From JAWLHJ01 sp040904945 (GTDB taxonomy: Bacteria; Gemmatimonadota; Gemmatimonadetes; Longimicrobiales; Gaopeijiaceae): a stretch of 17,705 nt of DNA. A model generated the notes under the pieces. The model did not search any database, had not been told where the DNA came from, and worked only from the letters and a program-made list of their open reading frames with translations. Location of the stretch: contig JBBDSM010000164.1 of NCBI GenBank assembly GCA_040904945.1, positions 1-17,705 of the forward strand, written 5' to 3'. Below, one piece after another: positions 14,722-17,705 of this stretch. A program made the translations under genes and the position numbers. Within the stretch, counting starts at the first letter, position 1, and each line of letters opens with the position of its first letter.

Positions 14722-16589
14722 ATCGCCTCCCTCGGGACCACGCTTTCGGACTTCAGGAAGATGAACGTAACGACCACCAAACCTATCACGTCGCTCGTCC
14801 AACCCGGATACACGAGCACGAGAGCGCCGGCGACCGCGATCAAACGCTCCCACCAGGCGAGGCGCCGCCGCGCGAATCCGACGCCACCGGCGGCCAGACA
14901 GACGACGCCGACCGAAGCAGTAATCACGGCGTGCACGATCGCCAACGGCTCACCGATGAGGAGCAACTCGGGGCCGTACACGAACATGAAGGGGACGATG
15001 AAGCCCGCCCCGGCCAACATGGCCGCCGTGACGGCCGTCCGCATCGGTGGCGCCCCCGCGATGCCGGCGCCCGCGAAGGCGGCGAGCGATACCGGCGGTG
15101 TGACGTTCGAGATGCAGCCGAAGTAGAAGATGAACATGTGCGCCGCCAGGAGCGGCACGCCGAGCTGCACGAGCGCGGGCGCCCCGAGCGCCGCGAGCAC
15201 GACGTAGGCTGCGGTCGTCGGGAGCCCCATGCCCAGCACGATCGAGCCGATCGCCGTGAGCACCAGCGCGGGGAGCAGGTTACCGCCGGAAAGCGTGATG
15301 ATCAGCTCGGACATGCGGAGCCCGATGCCGGTGAGCGAGGCGACGCCCACGACGATGCCGGCCGCGGCGCAGGCCGCCGCCACCTGGACTGCACCGGTGC
15401 CGGCCCGCTCCATGATCTCGACCATCTGGCTCTTGGTCGGCCGGGTCTCGGGCCGAAGGAGCGCCATGGCGAACGCCGACGTCACGCCCCAGAAGGCCGC
15501 GCGCATGGGGGAGCGCCCCATCCCCAGCAGCAGGACGATGATGGCCAGGGGCAGCAGCAGGTGGAGCCTGTTCATCACCGGTTCGGTGTTGAGTTCCTTG
15601 TCGCCCTCGATGCCCATGCGACCGGCGCGGAAGTGGATGGCCGCCAGCAGCGCCACGTAGTAGAGCAGCGCGGGAATCGTCGCCGCCAGCGCCACGTCGA
15701 GGTACGCGATGTTCGTCCACGTCGCCAGGATGAACGCGCCCGCGCCCATGACCGGCGGCATGAGCTGGCCGCCGGTGCTGGCCGCCGACTCGATGGCCGC
15801 CGCGAAGAAGGGCCGGAAGCCGGCGCGCTTCATGAGCGGAATGGTGAACGTGCCCGTGGTCACGACGTTCGCCACCGCGCTGCCGGAAAGCGATCCCATG
15901 AGGGCGCTGGCCACCGCGGCGGTCTTGGCGGGCCCGCCGCGGGTACGCCCGGCCACCTTGTTGGCGAGAGCGATGAGAAGCGCGCCTCCCCCGGCGACGT
16001 CCAGCACCGCCCCGAACAGGACGAAGAGGTAGACGAAGTCGGCCGAGACGCCGAGGGGCACGCCCCACAGCCCCTCGGTGGAGAGGTAGATGTGCTCGAT
16101 GAGCCGGGTCGCCGGATATCCCCGGTGCGCGAGCAGGCCCGGCAGGTACGGACCGGAAAGGCCGTAGGCCAGCGCCAGCAGGCAGATGGTGACGAGGCCC
16201 CAGCCCGTGGCCCGTCGGGCCAGCTCGAGGACCAGGACGATGGCGAGCCCACCGAAGATGAGGTCGAGCGAAGTCGGCTGGCCGGAGCGCGCGACGAGCT
16301 CCCGGTTCTCCATGACCAGGTAGACGCACGACGCAACCGTGAGCGCGGCCAGCAGCCAACCCAGGGCTCCGCCCATGCGGGTGAACACGGACTCCGAGCC
16401 GTTCTCGCGCGCCTTCTTCTGGACGCCGACACCGAGAAAGCCCAGCGTGGCCATCAGCGCGAGGTGGATGGGCCGCTGGACGAGCGCGGTGAAGGGCGAC
16501 ACACCAGCCGAATACATGTGGAAGAGGCCGGCGGCCACCGATGTGACGGCCACGACCAATCCGGTGATCCTACCTCGGGCGGGACTCAA
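14718..16589 (-). CDS. TRAP transporter fused permease (TAXI system)
   Basis: About 623 residues from a TTG at 16589, with roughly 16 or more hydrophobic segments. The N-terminal part corresponds to the small DctQ-like subunit and the remainder to the large DctM-like subunit, fused as usual for TAXI systems. Signature regions are GSLSGSAVANVVTTGTFTIP, IESAASTGGQLMPPVMGAGA, LGMGLPTTAAYVVLAAL and FGCISNVTPPVSLAAFAGAG. It is an ion gradient-driven secondary importer of the inner membrane. Start choice: an ATG at 16649 would add a Pro/Ser-rich stretch of 20 residues that does not look coding, while the TTG at 16589 has GGAGAG five bases upstream; this remains uncertain. First gene of the minus-strand run through to 9613, and divergent from the hypothetical gene at 16752. 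Confidence 0.92.
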   Translation of the reverse strand: MSPARGRITGLVVAVTSVAAGLFHMYSAGVSPFTALVQRPIHLALMATLGFLGVGVQKKARENGSESVFTRMGGALGWLLAALTVASCVYLVMENRELVARSGQPTSLDLIFGGLAIVLVLELARRATGWGLVTICLLALAYGLSGPYLPGLLAHRGYPATRLIEHIYLSTEGLWGVPLGVSADFVYLFVLFGAVLDVAGGGALLIALANKVAGRTRGGPAKTAAVASALMGSLSGSAVANVVTTGTFTIPLMKRAGFRPFFAAAIESAASTGGQLMPPVMGAGAFILATWTNIAYLDVALAATIPALLYYVALLAAIHFRAGRMGIEGDKELNTEPVMNRLHLLLPLAIIVLLLGMGRSPMRAAFWGVTSAFAMALLRPETRPTKSQMVEIMERAGTGAVQVAAACAAAGIVVGVASLTGIGLRMSELIITLSGGNLLPALVLTAIGSIVLGMGLPTTAAYVVLAALGAPALVQLGVPLLAAHMFIFYFGCISNVTPPVSLAAFAGAGIAGAPPMRTAVTAAMLAGAGFIVPFMFVYGPELLLIGEPLAIVHAVITASVGVVCLAAGGVGFARRRLAWWERLIAVAGALVLVYPGWTSDVIGLVVVTFIFLKSESVVPREAI

Positions 16590-16594
16590 GCAAG

Positions 16595-16600
16595 CTCTCC
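16595..16600 (-). promoter_or_regulatory. Ribosome binding site supporting a TTG start for the TRAP permease
   Basis: GGAGAG on the minus strand, five bases before TTG at 16589. It favours a non-ATG start over the ATG at 16649, but only by spacing and protein character. Confidence 0.5.
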
Positions 16601-16701
16601 AGCACAGGGGTGTGGGGGGGGACGGGCGCGCGAGCCCAGGAAAGAACAACCGGACCGTCCGGGCCGCAAGAGAAAGCCGGCCGGCGGTCGTCTAGCTTTT
16701 C

Positions 16702-16714
16702 CAGCGACCTGCTA
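16702..16714 (+). repeat. Solo 13-base copy of the 17343-17651 element end
   Basis: CAGCGACCTGCTA is identical to the last 13 bases of the right arm of the downstream element (17638-17650) and is inverted relative to its left arm (17344-17356). The match extends loosely upstream (CTTTTCCAGCG against CTCTTTCAGCG). The hypothetical gene at 16752-17312 is thus bracketed by inverted 13-mers. Confidence 0.55.
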
Positions 16715-16717
16715 CCC

Positions 16718-16746
16718 TTGGCCGAGGCATGGGGACCGTGTATTCT
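16718..16746 (+). promoter_or_regulatory. Candidate sigma70-type promoter, leaderless
   Basis: TTGGCC (16718-16723), a 17-base spacer, then TATTCT (16741-16746). Only five bases (GAGAC) separate the -10 box from the ATG at 16752, so transcription would start at or next to the start codon. This agrees with the lack of any Shine-Dalgarno before that gene. Confidence 0.45.
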
Positions 16747-16751
16747 GAGAC

Positions 16752-17312
16752 ATGAGCTTTCGAAACAATCCCGACCGCATTCTCGACAACATCGACCGTT
16801 CTCGGAACCGCGACGCCGAGAGCGCCCGCTACAACGTGGATCGCCAGGCTCTCGGCCGTGAGCTCGATACGGAAATCCCGGACGTCGACGCGACGACGAC
16901 CGAGCGCATGAAGCGGATGTTCGGAGCCATCGAGCACGCCTACACCAAGGCAGCGCAACGCGCCGAGCTCGGTCGACTGGCCTCGCGCTTCCAGGCCGTC
17001 GGAGACATCCATCACCACCACGCGCGCGGCGACGTGAGCATCTCCGTCCACTACATGGACCACGAACGCTACGACGACGTGGGTGTCACCCCCTTCGAGA
17101 TCCGGCCGTACCACGTTGCCGAGGCCAAGAAGGAGACCAAGACGAGCCGCGCCGACGTGAACGCCCTCCGCGTGCTTCGGAAGGAGCTCCGGGAAGGTGT
17201 GCGTGCCGCGTACCAGAAGGTCGAGCCGCGCATTCGCGATGCGCTACGGGACCGAGCGGACATGGGCCACGTGCAGGTCCAGGTCACCATGGACCTGCGG
17301 CCGGGCGAGTAA
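16752..17312 (+). CDS. Hypothetical soluble protein, His-rich
   Basis: 186 residues; I do not recognise a family. There is no signal peptide or transmembrane segment and the protein is very charged. The first 80 residues look helical (NPDRILDNIDRSRNRDAES, then TTERMKRMFGAIEHAYTKAAQ). A central part has IHHHHARGDVSISVHYMDHE, with four consecutive His at 87-90 and two later ones (100, 104) plus acidic residues that could bind a metal. A long charged helix follows (about 133-172), and the end is strand-like (HVQVQVTMDLRPG). Codon use looks like its neighbours and the frame is clean, so it is probably a real gene. It is divergent from the TRAP permease, probably transcribed alone from the promoter at 16718-16746, and followed 30 bases later by the structured element at 17343. 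Confidence 0.75.
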   Translation: MSFRNNPDRILDNIDRSRNRDAESARYNVDRQALGRELDTEIPDVDATTTERMKRMFGAIEHAYTKAAQRAELGRLASRFQAVGDIHHHHARGDVSISVHYMDHERYDDVGVTPFEIRPYHVAEAKKETKTSRADVNALRVLRKELREGVRAAYQKVEPRIRDALRDRADMGHVQVQVTMDLRPGE

Positions 17313-17342
17313 CGCCCGTCGTCACGCGGGCCATTGGCGGCC

Positions 17343-17651
17343 CTAGCAGGTCGCTGAAAGAGGGGAGTACCCCGCGCGCAAGGGGCTTTCGCTGGTCAGG
17401 CAAGGAACGACGACGAGCCATAGCAGCGCTACGGCGAGCGAGGAGTGACGCAGCATCACCAGCGAAACCCCCATGCGCCCACCAACTGGTATGATATGAT
17501 CTTACACGCTGAAGGGTTGGGGCGGCACGGCCCCGTTCCGGTCGTTGGAGCTCCTCCGCGTAGCTACGGCTATGCGGTCGTCGCTCCGCCTACGGCTCGG
17601 GGCCGTGGCGCTCCCAACGCGGGGTACTCCCCTCTTTCAGCGACCTGCTAG
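17343..17651. repeat. 309-bp cloverleaf-like inverted-repeat element
   Basis: Perfect 34-base terminal inverted repeats: 17343-17376 (begins CTAGCAGGTCGCTGAAAG) and 17618-17651 (ends CTTTCAGCGACCTGCTAG). Two separate stems lie inside. Arm 1: GGGGCTTTCGCTGGT at 17382-17396 with ACCAGCGAAACCCC at 17458-17471 (one bulge), enclosing GCCATAGC/GCTACGGC at 17417-17424 and 17428-17435. Arm 2: GTTGGGGCGGCACGGCCCC at 17516-17534 with 17599-17618 (imperfect), enclosing a 9-base stem at 17556-17564 and 17569-17577 with loop TACG. The layout folds as a three-way junction. No transposase is present, so it could be a non-autonomous mobile element or a large extragenic repeat. Confidence 0.85.
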
Positions 17652-17661
17652 TCCCGCCCGG

Positions 17662-17705
17662 GTGCTCCTCGTCTTCCTGGACGGGGTAGGCGTCGGCTCG
17701 GCGGA
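17662..17705 (+). CDS. Probable phosphoglycerate mutase-like metalloenzyme, first codons only
   Basis: Only 14 codons are visible before the window ends. From the GTG at 17662 they read (V/M)LLVFLDGVGVGSA. A hydrophobic strand followed by LDGVGVGS at the extreme N-terminus is the metal-binding opening of alkaline phosphatase-superfamily metalloenzymes of the cofactor-independent phosphoglycerate mutase/phosphopentomutase type, where the Asp binds the metal. The start is uncertain: no Shine-Dalgarno is seen, and the repeat element ends only ten bases upstream, so any promoter must lie inside the element. The identification rests on one short motif. Confidence 0.55.
   Translation, partial: MLLVFLDGVGVGSA

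Larger units (their letters stand above)
17313..17705 (+). other. Intergenic stretch holding a structured element, then a gene start
   Basis: After the hypothetical gene there are 30 bases of GC-rich sequence, then the 309-base inverted-repeat element (17343-17651), ten bases of spacer, and the probable GTG start of the next gene at 17662. The open frame inside the element (17445-17651) is judged a by-product of the repeat. Confidence 0.6.

Noticed and set aside
14664..16748. Long plus-strand open frame opposite the TRAP permease
   Set aside because: Same reason: Arg/Glu/Asp/His-rich product with no recognisable fold, mirror of a clear membrane protein.
17445..17651. 68-codon frame inside the structured element
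   Set aside because: It follows the palindromic repeat exactly and ends in its terminal arm; no protein-like pattern or ribosome site.

Overview
The window is GC-rich bacterial chromosome with densely packed, often overlapping genes. It carries a mixed gene set: an aa3-type heme-copper oxidase operon with accessory c-type cytochromes, a TAXI-type TRAP transporter, and a DUF5916 outer-membrane barrel. Gram-negative features are clear (several lipoprotein signals, a periplasmic CuA domain, a predicted outer-membrane barrel). The combination suggests Gemmatimonadota or a similar phylum, but this is an inference from gene content and no rRNA or tRNA gene is present to confirm it.

Layout. (1) 1-1282, minus strand: the start of an SLC13-type permease (cut by the window edge) overlapped by mutY. 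(2) 1470-2762, plus: a stand-alone von Willebrand A (VWA) protein. (3) 2763-3245: a convergent intergenic region holding two inverted copies of a structured repeat, one behind each converging transcription unit. (4) 3246-8897, minus: a terminal-oxidase operon, in transcription order Trm112-like protein, diheme cytochrome c lipoprotein, 59-residue membrane protein, CoxB, CoxA, subunit III, a subunit IV-cytochrome c fusion, a second subunit III, and a small CPVC membrane protein. (5) 9027-9608, plus: a DUF192 lipoprotein, divergent from the oxidase operon. (6) 9613-16589, minus: TRAP fused permease, TAXI binding protein, DUF5916 barrel, a 32-residue membrane peptide and a class V PLP enzyme. (7) 16752-17312, plus: an unrecognised soluble protein. 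(8) 17343-17651: a 309-bp structured inverted-repeat element. (9) 17662 to the end, plus: the first codons of a probable phosphoglycerate mutase-like metalloenzyme.

How the parts work together. The oxidase operon supplies the CuA subunit, the catalytic subunit and two subunit III paralogues. It also encodes a subunit IV that carries its own periplasmic cytochrome c, and a separate diheme lipoprotein that could deliver electrons. The catalytic subunit keeps all metal ligands and the D-channel residues but lacks the canonical K-channel Lys/Thr pair; a Glu lies next to that position. The TRAP/TAXI pair plus the outer-membrane barrel could form one import route across both membranes.

The least explained signals are the two repeat families: the mirrored pair at 2790-3227, which shares a core but has unrelated self-complementary stems, and the cloverleaf-like element at 17343-17651.
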